From: Actinomycetes bacterium
GTDB lineage: Bacteria > Actinomycetota > Thermoleophilia > BMS3ABIN01
Direction of reading: 5' to 3'
Assembly: GCA_021785935.1 (NCBI GenBank)
Contig: JAJYOG010000015.1
Coordinates: 1 to 34,336 of the forward strand
Length of the DNA stretch: 34,336 bases
Part shown: positions 12,151 through 19,936 of the stretch, in pieces
How the letters are laid out: each line of letters begins with the position of its first letter
Position numbering within the stretch: the first letter of the stretch is position 1
Notes under the pieces: generated by a model
What the model was told of the DNA's origin: nothing
Databases searched by the model: none
The model's input: the letters and a program-made list of their open reading frames with translations, nothing else
Position numbers and translations under genes: made by a program

Positions 12151-14996
12151 TAACGTGGCCTTTGCTGATAGCTGGAAAGGTTGCTCCTGCTCCGGATGCT
12201 GGCGTCCCTGTTTGCTTCCTGGATTTCGCTCCGGATGAATCTCTTGAGGAACTCAAGCGCGCCGGCCTCCACGGTAGTCATAGAGGTGAAATTGGTTGCG
12301 CCGGCGCTGCCCGGCGCGGCGCTCATGGGGATTACCTGAGGTGCACCTGCCGCGCCAGCGAAAGCAGGTTGCATCGGAGTTCCACTTTGAGGGTTGGCGA
12401 TTCCAGCAACTGTGTCCATGGCCTTTTGGACCAGGTGGGTATTATTGCCGATGCCGATAGCAAGCCCCTCGACAATGAAACGGCCAAATTTCATCATAAC
12501 GCGGGAAGGCGAAAAAATGCTCATGATATCTGTAAACTTATCCTTAATCTGGCTCCCAAGACTGCCCATCGCACCTAGAGCATCACCGATCTTGCTTTTA
12601 ATGCCATCAATTAGCCCTTGGACTATCTGGGTGCCGGCATCCCAAAGCATGTGACCAACGTCGCCGAGTGCCCCTATGATCTGACCTGGCAGGCTGGCAA
12701 AGAAGCTGACGACTGATCCGACGGCGCTTGAAACGGCACCCACAATCGCGCCCACTGCTCCGCTTACGGCACCCACAATCGACCAGAAGGCGCTTGAGGC
12801 AGCGCTGAGAATCGACCAGAAAGCGGCCGCAGCAACTGCCGCCATGGCGGCCAGGGCGCCTCCGACGATTGCCGGGATCTGCGCTGCGGCACCGGGTAGC
12901 CAAGTGATAAATCCAATGATTGCTCCCACGGCCGCGGTGACAAATCCCATGATGACGCCGGGCAGCGAGGCAATGAAACCGGTCACGACCGTGAAGATTC
13001 CTATTACGATGCCGGGAATCGCCGAGAGCACGTTCCAGATACCCGTTACAATCGCCCTGGTGGCGGCGACCACCAGGTGGATGCCCCCCTTGATCCCCAG
13101 GAGGATGTATTTGATGAGGGTCAGGCCAACCACGATCCCGTAGCCGACCACGTAAATGAGGCCGATCAACATATCCATGAGGCCCCTGCCTAAGGCGTAA
13201 CCAACCTTATATGGCAACTCCCTAAGGCCGGCCAGGATGGAGCTGATAATCGACTTAGCAAGGCCTGCCAACCTCCCGGGAATCGCCTGGGCGGCGTTTC
13301 CTACGGCATTTACAGCGCTACCCATCGCATTCCAGATGGTATCTCCAAGGTTAGAGAACCAGTCGAGGATAGAACCGCCGAGGCCTTCAACGAAATCTAC
13401 GAATTCACCCCATCTGTCCTTGAGCCAGCCCCAGGCGGCGCCGATCGCAGCAGCGACAGCCTGGTTGACCTCATCGAAATGCGTAAAGTAGTAGATGAGA
13501 CCGGCGATGACCGCGATGACAGCCACCACGACTGCGGCAACGATCGCGACCGCCGTACCAAAGCTGACACCGAGGGCAATGGCCACCATCTCCACAACCC
13601 CTACCAGCGCACTGAAAGCCTCTGCAAGCAGGCCGACGATCGCCGATCCTGAAATGGCATCCCACAAGTAAAGGGCGACGATGGCTAGGGTTTCAAAGGC
13701 TCCCGAGATGGCGCCGGCAATCGACCCCAGCACGCCAAAAATAGTCATCAACGTACTGAATGTCTTAATCATCTTGCCGGCGGTCCATATCAATGGCCCG
13801 AATGCCGCAACCAGTGAGAAAGCAATCAAGACGGTGTGCTGCATGGTGGGATTCAGGGTCGCGAAACGGTCTGCCAACGTACTGATCATGCCGGCCAGGC
13901 TTGAAAATGAATCTGCCACGATCGGCAGGGTGACATTCCCCAACTTGATCAAGGAGGCATCGATTTTTGCTAGCGACTCCTTAAACCTGGCCATGGGTTG
14001 CGCCTGTGCCTCATCTATGTTTGCCCCGAAATTTCCGGTAGTATTATTTATCCGGTCCATCGACCCCTTCATGGTGTCGAGGTTCTGAACCAGGGTCATA
14101 ATTGCCGAGCTTGTGCGGCCGCCGCCGAAGGCTTCTGTGAGTACCGCTGCCTGCTCAGTAGCGGAAAGGCCGGCGGACGTTAGGTGATCCTTAAGATCCT
14201 GGACTGCGGCGATGATCCCTTTATTCCGCATGTCCTCTGCAAGCTGGGTGCTGGTCAACCCGATCCTGGCCAGGGCGTCGGCCGCTTTGCCGGTGGGGGC
14301 TCCCATCATTGAGAAGGTCATTCTCAGGCGCGTGGCGGCGTCTTCGGCGGGGATCCCAGCGATGGTCATCGTATCCAGCGCGGCGCCCACGTCCTTTAGG
14401 GAAAGCCCGAAGTTGGCGGCGGCCGAAAGAATGCCAGTGCCCATGGCGCCGGTTAAATCCTGCATTTTCATGTTGCCGGCGCCGACGATCGCGTTGAGCT
14501 GCGACATACCATCAGTCATGTCGCTGACGCCCTTGACCCCGGACGTGACCGTGGCGATCATGGCGTTGGTAACGTCCGTGAGGTCCGCCTGCCCCACCAT
14601 GGCGCCCTCAGCGGCCACCTTAAGCATGTCCAGGGCCTTGGAACCACTGATGCCGGCAGACTCAATGTGGAACAGGGCATCCGCGAGTTGGTCTGGCGTG
14701 GCCGTGACCTGACCGGCCATATCAAGAACAGCAGCGCTCATGTTCCTGACTTCATCAGCCGAGGCCCCGGCTTGAGTCTGCAGCAAGGCCATTTTCTCAT
14801 CGAATGCGGCAGCGCTCTTCGTGGCGAGCCCCATACCGGCGATAAAGGGGAGCGTGATGCCCTTGGTCATCTTGGAGCCAAGAGTGGAGGCGCGATCTCC
14901 GAATTTGGAGATGCGCGATTCAGCCTTATCAAGCGCGGTGATCAGATTGGAAGTGCTGCCAGTGAGTTTGACAGCAAGATTAGCTATGGTGGCCAA
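12150..14996 (-). CDS. tail tape measure protein (TP901 type)
   Basis: A 948-residue protein with an N-terminal coiled-coil region (SNLITALDKAESRISKFGDRA), a TP901-type core domain at about 60-320 (SAAAFDEKMALLQTQAGAS ... AVLTEAFGGGR), and then many long hydrophobic segments (380-510 and 570-790), followed by a helical C-terminus (IMSIFSPSRVMMKFGRFIVEG). Length sets tail length in siphoviruses; about 950 residues would suggest a tail of roughly 140 nm by the usual 1.5 Angstrom per residue rule. Start is TTG 14996 with GGAG upstream, overlapping the chaperone extension by 17 bases. Confidence 0.93.
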   Translation of the reverse strand: MATIANLAVKLTGSTSNLITALDKAESRISKFGDRASTLGSKMTKGITLPFIAGMGLATKSAAAFDEKMALLQTQAGASADEVRNMSAAVLDMAGQVTATPDQLADALFHIESAGISGSKALDMLKVAAEGAMVGQADLTDVTNAMIATVTSGVKGVSDMTDGMSQLNAIVGAGNMKMQDLTGAMGTGILSAAANFGLSLKDVGAALDTMTIAGIPAEDAATRLRMTFSMMGAPTGKAADALARIGLTSTQLAEDMRNKGIIAAVQDLKDHLTSAGLSATEQAAVLTEAFGGGRTSSAIMTLVQNLDTMKGSMDRINNTTGNFGANIDEAQAQPMARFKESLAKIDASLIKLGNVTLPIVADSFSSLAGMISTLADRFATLNPTMQHTVLIAFSLVAAFGPLIWTAGKMIKTFSTLMTIFGVLGSIAGAISGAFETLAIVALYLWDAISGSAIVGLLAEAFSALVGVVEMVAIALGVSFGTAVAIVAAVVVAVIAVIAGLIYYFTHFDEVNQAVAAAIGAAWGWLKDRWGEFVDFVEGLGGSILDWFSNLGDTIWNAMGSAVNAVGNAAQAIPGRLAGLAKSIISSILAGLRELPYKVGYALGRGLMDMLIGLIYVVGYGIVVGLTLIKYILLGIKGGIHLVVAATRAIVTGIWNVLSAIPGIVIGIFTVVTGFIASLPGVIMGFVTAAVGAIIGFITWLPGAAAQIPAIVGGALAAMAAVAAAAFWSILSAASSAFWSIVGAVSGAVGAIVGAVSSAVGSVVSFFASLPGQIIGALGDVGHMLWDAGTQIVQGLIDGIKSKIGDALGAMGSLGSQIKDKFTDIMSIFSPSRVMMKFGRFIVEGLAIGIGNNTHLVQKAMDTVAGIANPQSGTPMQPAFAGAAGAPQVIPMSAAPGSAGATNFTSMTTVEAGALEFLKRFIRSEIQEANRDASIRSRSNLSSYQQRPR

Positions 14997-15333
14997 ACGG
15001 ACTCCTCATGCCAGAGACGAAGTTGCTCGTAAACCCGCGCCATTTGGCCTTGATCTCCTCGGGAGCGAGTGGCTCTTCAGGTTCAGGCTCAGGGACGTCA
15101 GAAAGTATGTCGTGGGGACTGTATTCTTCCTGGTCTTTGCCGCGGTAGGCGTTGGCGAAGATGGAACCGATGACGGCAAAGCTCTCGCGCTCCCTTCCCC
15201 ACGGCTCCAGGTCGTAGTAGGCCATCCATTCCGTGAGCTCCGGGCTGCTCACGCGCGCCAGAAGTTCACGGACCGTACAGCCCAGGGCCAGGGCTAATCG
15301 GAAGTAGAAGATCCGCTCTGGCCGCTCAAGGAG
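14980..15333 (-). CDS. tail assembly chaperone T-like extension, made by -1 frameshift
   Basis: The -1 frame relative to the upstream chaperone gene is open from the slippery site (next codon at 15333) to 14980. It encodes about 117 residues starting LLERPERIFYFRLALALGC and including TVRELLARVSSPELTEWMAY, which is characteristic of the T part of lambda-like G/GT tail chaperones. Internal initiation at 15252 (MSSPEL) is possible but would drop the conserved first helix and has no good Shine-Dalgarno. The fusion with the upstream frame would be about 253 residues. It overlaps the tape measure start, as in many siphoviruses, and would help fold the tape measure protein. Confidence 0.85.
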   Translation of the reverse strand, partial: LLERPERIFYFRLALALGCTVRELLARVSSPELTEWMAYYDLEPWGRERESFAVIGSIFANAYRGKDQEEYSPHDILSDVPEPEPEEPLAPEEIKAKWRGFTSNFVSGMRSPFGHHS

Positions 15334-15740
15334 TTTTTTTCCAGTTCCTCTAGATCCTCATCGGTGATCTTGGAGAGGCGCGAGGAGGCCTCATAGACGC
15401 GGTCCAGGGCAGCGGATGATTTCTCACCGAGGGCCTGTACATCGGCCTCGCTGAAAATCAGTTTGCCTTTCGTGTCCACGCAACTGTGGGCAACCAGCTT
15501 GGCTCGCATATTCTTGAGGTTGGGCGTAGTCTCGGTGCGGACGCGCTTGCCGCGCTTCACCTTTTTCATGGTGATGACGGATTCCTCAAAGGCGTCCCGC
15601 TCCTGGCCGGTGAGGGTCTTGACCCGGACGATGCCTCCCCACTCCGGGACGTCGACGTCCTCAACCGGCAGGTCGTCGGCGCCGAGGATCTGCTCGCGTG
15701 TCAGATAAGGCATGCCGATAGCGGACTTTGCTTCTTCCAT
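15294..15740 (-). CDS. tail assembly chaperone G-like protein
   Basis: The 148-residue product starts after AGGAGG at ATG 15740 and lies between the tail tube and tape measure genes, the normal place of the G chaperone. It contains GIVRVKTLTGQERDAFEESV, typical of this family, and RAKLVAHSCVDTKGKLIFSEADVQAL. Near its end the sequence CTG GAA AAA AAC (15344-15333) holds a canonical slippery heptamer; about 12 codons later the zero frame ends at 15294. Part of the ribosomes should shift to -1 and make the longer G-T protein, needed in a fixed ratio for tail assembly. Confidence 0.85.
   Translation of the reverse strand: MEEAKSAIGMPYLTREQILGADDLPVEDVDVPEWGGIVRVKTLTGQERDAFEESVITMKKVKRGKRVRTETTPNLKNMRAKLVAHSCVDTKGKLIFSEADVQALGEKSSAALDRVYEASSRLSKITDEDLEELEKNSLSGQSGSSTSD
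15333..15339 (-). other. programmed -1 ribosomal frameshift site A AAA AAC
   Basis: On the minus strand the heptamer A AAA AAC is in the correct zero-frame register (GAA AAA AAC, codons 15341-15333), matching X XXY YYZ. Shifting back one base joins the G frame to the T frame with conserved sequence on both sides. The run is seven A in all, so a second site one base earlier exists but is out of register. Confidence 0.85.
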
Positions 15741-15771
15741 CGTTGTAGCCTCCTGTGAGATTTGTGAGGTC

Positions 15772-16197
15772 TTACGCGTAGGTGGACAGGGACGTTACCT
15801 CGAGGTCAACACTGGCCTTGAGGAGGTCCTTCATCTGAGCCTTCGGGGTGATCTTCTTGACGTAGGCCTTGAAGGTCTCATCCGTGGTGGTAGTGTCCGT
15901 GTAGTGGATGCGCCAGTTGCGCTCGATGCGGTTGTTCCGCAGGTAGATGAGGCCAGTCAGCCAGTCGTGAGTCGGATCGGTGAGGTCCAGCAGGATGTCG
16001 AAGCTGCAGTCGCCCAGCTTGATGATCGTGGGCTTCTTCTCCTCAGCATGGTTCGGCGACATCTGATTGGTGGCGTCGGCAAACTGCACCTCTGGGACCG
16101 GTGGGTTGATATCACCGAGGCCAGCGACAGTTACATACGTGCCAGTGCCGTCATCCAGCTCGAGCAGAGTGCCAAACGCAGCAAAAATGTCAGACAT
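15772..16197 (-). CDS. major tail tube protein
   Basis: The 141-residue protein begins MSDIFAAFGTLLELDDGTG and reads as a beta-rich tail tube subunit: GLGDINPPVPEVQFADATNQ and CSFDILLDLTDPTHDWLTG are typical of siphovirus tube proteins, which change a zero-, one- or few-residue target such as an early DxT motif and end in a beta strand (ASVDLEVTSLSTYA). It lies between tail completion genes and the chaperones. The start has AAAGGAG and is preceded by a terminator-like hairpin (16218-16241), similar to the one before the capsid gene, so both highly made proteins have a structured leader. Confidence 0.85.
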   Translation of the reverse strand: MSDIFAAFGTLLELDDGTGTYVTVAGLGDINPPVPEVQFADATNQMSPNHAEEKKPTIIKLGDCSFDILLDLTDPTHDWLTGLIYLRNNRIERNWRIHYTDTTTTDETFKAYVKKITPKAQMKDLLKASVDLEVTSLSTYA

Positions 16198-16217
16198 GTT
16201 GACTCCTTTCGGGCATT

Positions 16218-16241
16218 AAAAAACCCGCACTTCGGCGGGTT
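16218..16241 (-). terminator. intrinsic terminator / 5' hairpin before the tail tube gene
   Basis: On the minus strand AACCCGC (16241-16235), loop CGAAGT, GCGGGTT (16228-16222) followed by TTTTTT to 16218 and AATGCCC. It could cut read-through from upstream or protect the 5' end of the tail tube message. It closely parallels the element in front of the capsid gene. Confidence 0.75.
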
Positions 16242-16269
16242 CTGGGTGCTGATGTGTGGTGACTCGGGT

Positions 16270-16623
16270 TTAGGGCAGCGTGATTACTGCGAACTTTACT
16301 GCGACGTTGCTTGCCTCGCAGTAGATGTAGCCGTCGCTCTGGCGCCAGCCGTCATTCGGGAGCGGGCCCGCCATGATGGCCACGGCGCCGGCGGCGATGG
16401 TTTTGGGGCCGATATTGCCACTACGATTGTGCGAATCGTTGGCGGAGGAAACCGTGGCCGTGTATGAATTTACGCCGTCGGTATTCCAGGCGATGACGAG
16501 TTCCTTGCCGGTCCACTTAACCTGGTTCTTATTGACTATGTCCGCGGCCACGAAGGGCAGATCGACCGCGGCTATCGGGTAGGGACCGGGGCAGCTGGTT
16601 GGGTTGATAGTCGTCCTTGGCAT
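16270..16623 (-). CDS. small beta-rich structural protein (unknown)
   Basis: A 117-residue protein that begins MPRTTINPTSCPGPYPIAAVD after GGAG. It is rich in beta-prone residues (VKWTGKELVIAWNTDGVNSYTATVSSANDS, in part) and has the look of a small immunoglobulin-like or decoration domain: N-terminal Pro/Ala stretch, then strands ending AVKFAVITLP. It lies between the C2H2-finger protein and the tail tube gene and just upstream of a terminator. It may be a virion component; no family is recognised with certainty. Confidence 0.6.
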   Translation of the reverse strand: MPRTTINPTSCPGPYPIAAVDLPFVAADIVNKNQVKWTGKELVIAWNTDGVNSYTATVSSANDSHNRSGNIGPKTIAAGAVAIMAGPLPNDGWRQSDGYIYCEASNVAVKFAVITLP

Positions 16624-16965
16624 TTACTCTTCACTCCCTTCCTTGGCCTTCGGCTCCTCAGCGGCCTCCGGCTCAGGCTTGGTCTGTTCCTCTTGCGGCG
16701 CCGCTTCGGTGCCTGGATATTCACTTTTCATCTCGGCTCTGACGGCCTCAGGCACCCGCGCCATGAGCACGGCCGGAATGCGGTGATACTCTTCAACGTG
16801 TTCCTCAATCAGTTCCCGGTTGAGGGTATTGAAATGGCAGGAATTGCATTGGTAATGAGGGTGGTTGGACCACAAGCCAGTGGTGTAGCCCGGATCCTCC
16901 CCAGCAACGTTAGAGCCGCCCGCGGGCGGCTCTTTTGGTAACTGCTCTTTTTTCTTTCTCGGCAT
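16624..16965 (-). CDS. C2H2 zinc-finger protein in tail region
   Basis: This 113-residue protein has a clear C2H2-type finger: Cys40, Cys43, His56 and His61 (C-x2-C-x12-H-x4-H) in YQCNSCHFNT ... EEHVEEYHR. The N-terminus is basic (MPRKKKEQLPKEPP), while the C-terminal third is acidic and Pro/Glu-rich, with low complexity. The finger probably binds zinc and supports protein contacts rather than DNA, given its place among tail genes. The gene overlaps its neighbours by tight spacing and has GAGGT before its ATG. A degenerate version of the same pattern opens the tail fibre protein (4732-6558). Confidence 0.65.
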   Translation of the reverse strand: MPRKKKEQLPKEPPAGGSNVAGEDPGYTTGLWSNHPHYQCNSCHFNTLNRELIEEHVEEYHRIPAVLMARVPEAVRAEMKSEYPGTEAAPQEEQTKPEPEAAEEPKAKEGSEE

Positions 16966-16966
16966 C

Positions 16967-17392
16967 CTATGTTACCTCCGAGTGGAAGATTTTATAGTCG
17001 TGGGTCGCCCGGAAAAATCCAGGCTCGGGACCGTCGCTGCGCCTGCCGGTGGGTTGGAGGTTCGGCCCCAGGCCATTATCGAAAAGAGAGGCCTTGATGA
17101 CATAATCGACGCCTCCCACGGTGATGGTCCCACGGTACCCGTGCATTGCCTTATCCAGGGCGTTTATCAGCGCCTCACACTCGTCGAAATCCTCAGAGTA
17201 GATGTCAAGTTGATAGCGGGTATCAAAGGGACCGCCGCCGTCTTGCGTGAAGATCCTGACCCGGCTGATGCAGGTATAGATCCCGGCGGGCAGATCGGCG
17301 CCCTCGGGGAGACCTCCCGGAAACCAGTTGTCGCCGATCGCGGCAAGCGCCGGATAGGTGGAAACGCGCTGGTAAAGACCTGGGCTGATCAT
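16967..17392 (-). CDS. tail completion / terminator protein
   Basis: The 141-residue protein begins MISPGLYQRVSTYPALAAIGDNWFPGG and has strands such as TRYQLDIYSEDFDECEALI, typical of the DUF3168/gpU-like tail terminator group that caps the tail tube and joins it to the head. Its ATG overlaps the preceding stop (ATGA). The gene order after the HK97 gp10-like protein and before the tail tube gene is the usual one. Family call from fold pattern and order rather than strong identity. Confidence 0.7.
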   Translation of the reverse strand: MISPGLYQRVSTYPALAAIGDNWFPGGLPEGADLPAGIYTCISRVRIFTQDGGGPFDTRYQLDIYSEDFDECEALINALDKAMHGYRGTITVGGVDYVIKASLFDNGLGPNLQPTGRRSDGPEPGFFRATHDYKIFHSEVT

Positions 17393-17844
17393 ATGTTTGC
17401 CGCCGCCTCAATCAGTTTCTTGAATGTTTCGCTCATTGCTGCAACGACCTCTTCGATATGCTCATCAAGTGCCGGGCGCAGGTATGGCTGCGGGACCTGA
17501 GTCACAGATTTGACCTTGTGCCACTGGCCGTCCCTGGTCTTGAATACGAGATATGGAGCGTTCTTGGCCTTGATTGTGCCTCCGAACTCAACCTGAGCGG
17601 CATATTCCACGTCGGTGCCAATGATAGCAGCCGCGAAGATTGGAGTCACCTCCACGATCTCAACATGGATGGACCGCGACAAGTTGCCGGTCCATCTCGG
17701 CACCTTGTCTTTGGCGTACTTCTCTACTACCAGGCCGCCGGCGCGGACACTCACGACCAGCCCGGTGCTGACGGCAGTTTTGATGGCTCTGATTTTTTTG
17801 ATGGCCTCTTCTTTGCCCATCACCACGACTTTGAAGTCGTTCAT
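17389..17844 (-). CDS. HK97 gp10-like neck / head-tail joining protein
   Basis: A 151-residue protein with the HK97 gp10-type pattern: an N-terminal helix, VEKYAKDKVPRWTGNLSRSIHVE (the conserved tGrLrrSI-like segment), then IIGTDVEYAAQVEFGG and QPYLRPALDEHIEEV near the C-terminus. These proteins are found in the head-tail joining or tail terminator set of siphoviruses. It overlaps the next gene by four bases and the preceding by four, consistent with a compact morphogenesis operon. Confidence 0.85.
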   Translation of the reverse strand: MNDFKVVVMGKEEAIKKIRAIKTAVSTGLVVSVRAGGLVVEKYAKDKVPRWTGNLSRSIHVEIVEVTPIFAAAIIGTDVEYAAQVEFGGTIKAKNAPYLVFKTRDGQWHKVKSVTQVPQPYLRPALDEHIEEVVAAMSETFKKLIEAAANI

Positions 17845-18221
17845 CGCACGATCTTAAGCGCTAGGTGCGTAGTCACTCCCGCGCTATCGGGAGAGACCAG
17901 GATGATATCGTAATCGGTGCCGTCGATCTGGGCACGCCATTCCTCCTTAATCTGCGGATACGAACCTGCGAGAGAGGCTTCGTAGGGGGCCACCACGTAG
18001 GTTCCCTCCGGGGTGCGCACCTCGTTGTTGGCCCGCTTCATCACAGCTGAGGCCAGACGGCAGGGGATGCTGTCAAGACCAGTCACCGCCTGCCAGTCTT
18101 TCCGCTGGATAGCGCCGCTCGGGCTCTTTGACTTTACGGGCTCCATGATGATGCAGGCTTTGTCATAGTACTGCCCGATATTGCTGAGAAGCTGGCTGCT
18201 TACCACAGACGGTGATTTCAC
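17841..18221 (-). CDS. head closure / stopper protein
   Basis: Starting at a GTG (18221) that overlaps the upstream stop as GTGA, with AAGGAAG before it, the product is 126 residues. It contains a beta-rich core (CIIMEPVKSKSPSGAIQRKD, IPCRLASAVMKRANNEVRTPEG, WRAQIDGTDYDIILVSPD) like phage head-closure (gp16/HK97 gp7-like) proteins that plug the portal channel. The frame stays open upstream to 18284 but that part lies inside the preceding gene. Assigned by order and sequence character. Confidence 0.65.
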   Translation of the reverse strand: MKSPSVVSSQLLSNIGQYYDKACIIMEPVKSKSPSGAIQRKDWQAVTGLDSIPCRLASAVMKRANNEVRTPEGTYVVAPYEASLAGSYPQIKEEWRAQIDGTDYDIILVSPDSAGVTTHLALKIVR

Positions 18222-18604
18222 GTGAGCTTCCTTAGAAATTCGTCCTCCAGGCGTTCGCGTTGGGCGAAGTCGCCGGTGGGCCACTCGATCACGTCGAAGG
18301 CCTCGGGGTCTTCCTCATACTGCCTCCGGAGTTCCGCGGCCCTGGCCCGGAGCTCGGCCGCAACCTTGCTGCCATCAGCCGTCACATCCAGAATTTTCAC
18401 GACTCCCACTGCCATGGCGTATTTGCTGGCCAGGGATTCCAGGGCAGCCGCCGCGCCCAGGCGCGCATCGTAATCGATGGCGCTATTTAGGAACATGTCC
18501 AGCTCGGCATCGGAGAAGGTGGCGTTATTCGTATCCGTATCGCCGATGAGCAGCCGGACGTAATCCCTTACGCTGGGATTATCTGGACTATAAGTTGCGA
18601 CCAT
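18218..18604 (-). CDS. head-tail connector / adaptor protein (gp6-like)
   Basis: A mostly helical 128-residue protein beginning MVATYSPDNPSVRDYVRLLIGDTD, with ATFSDAELDMFLNSAIDYDARLGAAAALE and ALASKYAMAVG-like helices. The DTD ... FSDAEL pattern is the common start of gp6/gp15-like adaptors that bind under the portal. It starts after AAAGGAG and is the first gene after the capsid gene, the usual position. Confidence 0.75.
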   Translation of the reverse strand: MVATYSPDNPSVRDYVRLLIGDTDTNNATFSDAELDMFLNSAIDYDARLGAAAALESLASKYAMAVGVVKILDVTADGSKVAAELRARAAELRRQYEEDPEAFDVIEWPTGDFAQRERLEDEFLRKLT

Positions 18605-18621
18605 TTCTCTCCTTTAGAAGA

Positions 18622-18653
18622 CGGGGAGACAGGCCGCGTGGCCCGCCTCCCCG
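18622..18653. repeat. inverted repeat between capsid and connector genes
   Basis: CGGGGAG (18622-18628) pairs with CTCCCCG (18647-18653), and an inner GGCC (18632-18635) with GGCC (18640-18643). No T-tract follows, so it is probably a stabilising 3' hairpin for the capsid message or an attenuator rather than a standard terminator. Confidence 0.55.
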
Positions 18654-18668
18654 CACCTCAGTACTGAC

Positions 18669-19862
18669 TTACGGGAGTCCCGAGCCATTGGAGGCGACTG
18701 TCGGGATGGGGTCCATCTGGCCGCCGCCGAAGCAGAAGCGGACCTTGTGCTGGATGGAGTCGGTGTCGAAGTCTCCGTCAGTCGGGTCGATCTGGCCGCC
18801 GCCGCCCACGCGCATGGCGTTCGGAGCCTTCATGAAGATCTCCGGGACGTCGCGGCCGCGCAGGAAGCCAATCTCTAAGGCTGGCCGTGCAAGGTTCGGG
18901 TCGGCGAAGAGAGCCCAGGAAGTGCTGCCATTGGCCGCTGTGGCGATGAACGGAATGTACGGATTCCGGTGGACCTTGAGATCCACGGAAAGGCCGTTTC
19001 CAGAGACGATGACAGTATTGCCGCCACTCACCATGCGGTACTCAGTGGCGTTCACCAGCTGGTTGGCCTTGATCTCCTGAGCCTTGGTGGCGACCACCAG
19101 GTGTACTGCGGCCGTTTCGATCGGTTGGCCGTCGGCGTCCTTCTTCGAGCCCAGAAGGGCGATGGCGTCGTTCAGGTCGTCGATGGTGCCGATCGGCGGG
19201 TTGTCGTTCGTGCAGCCGTTGGCTTTGTTGACGATGTTCTTGTTGGCCGCCTTGTACATCGAGGCGTGCGGCCCGTTCGCGTCCATGAAGAGGCTTGCCG
19301 CGAAATTCTCCACCGAGCGCCGGCACTGGCGCCCGAACCTGAGCGGGATGTCGTTGAAGGCCCCCAGGTCGTCGTTGACCAGCGTCTCCCAGGAGAAGGG
19401 CAGCCGGTTACCGTGCTTCCAGACCTGATACTGATAACGACCTTCCTTGAGGCCTACGGCTGGATACTCCTCCAGCTGGCCAACCGTGGGGAGCAATCCC
19501 TGCGCCCCATCCATGGTGAAGCGGCTCACCTTGCGGAAATCCTTCACTTGACGGTTGACGTTCATGTATTCCTGGTATGAAGTGGGCACCTCGGCATAAC
19601 CGGCCAAAAGCACCCGGTCAATGATGTCACCGAAGAGCAGCGGGAAGTCGCTGGAGGTCATCGCTTCCTCGAAACGGAACCGTGCCCTCCGGTTCCCGTC
19701 CAGGGCATCCAGGTAAATCTCATGCAGCGCGTCTACCTTGGATTCGTGAAGTTCGCGGTCTGCCTCGCTGACCCGCTGGTAACCGAACAGGTCACCGAAC
19801 AGGCGCTCGAAGGAGGCCTCCTCTGCCCGCATGGTTTCGAGCAGGTTCATGAGTTCAGGCAT
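18669..19862 (-). CDS. major capsid protein
   Basis: A 397-residue protein starting at ATG 19862 after AAAGGAG. It has the sequence feel of a Mu gpT/HK97-fold capsid protein: FPLLFGDIIDRVLLAGYAEVPTSYQEY, DFRKVSRFTMDGAQGLLPTVGQLEEYPA and GRYQYQVWKHGNRLPFSWETLVND in outline, then GRQCRRSVE and a C-terminal region with EIGFLRGRDVPEIFMKAPNAMRVGGGG. It lies after the protease/scaffold and decoration genes and is preceded by a terminator-like hairpin. No N-terminal delta domain is obvious, because a separate scaffold exists in the protease gene. Confidence 0.88.
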   Translation of the reverse strand: MPELMNLLETMRAEEASFERLFGDLFGYQRVSEADRELHESKVDALHEIYLDALDGNRRARFRFEEAMTSSDFPLLFGDIIDRVLLAGYAEVPTSYQEYMNVNRQVKDFRKVSRFTMDGAQGLLPTVGQLEEYPAVGLKEGRYQYQVWKHGNRLPFSWETLVNDDLGAFNDIPLRFGRQCRRSVENFAASLFMDANGPHASMYKAANKNIVNKANGCTNDNPPIGTIDDLNDAIALLGSKKDADGQPIETAAVHLVVATKAQEIKANQLVNATEYRMVSGGNTVIVSGNGLSVDLKVHRNPYIPFIATAANGSTSWALFADPNLARPALEIGFLRGRDVPEIFMKAPNAMRVGGGGQIDPTDGDFDTDSIQHKVRFCFGGGQMDPIPTVASNGSGLP

Positions 19863-19891
19863 TTTCACTCCTTTTTGAGAATGTGGGCATT

Positions 19892-19914
19892 AAAAAAGCG
19901 CCCATCGGCGCCTT
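19892..19914 (-). terminator. intrinsic terminator / 5' hairpin before the capsid gene
   Basis: On the minus strand AAGGCGCC (19914-19907), loop GATG, GGCGCTTT follows, then T to 19892 and AATGCCC. It may end part of the upstream transcript or give the capsid message a structured 5' end. The T-tract continues directly into AATGCCC, as in the tail tube leader. Confidence 0.75.
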
Positions 19915-19936
19915 AATGCTGTATTTGATCTCGTTC

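Noticed and set aside
15712-16467. Plus-strand frame of 251 codons across the tail tube region
   Set aside because: It crosses two real genes and a terminator on the other strand and shows no family signal.
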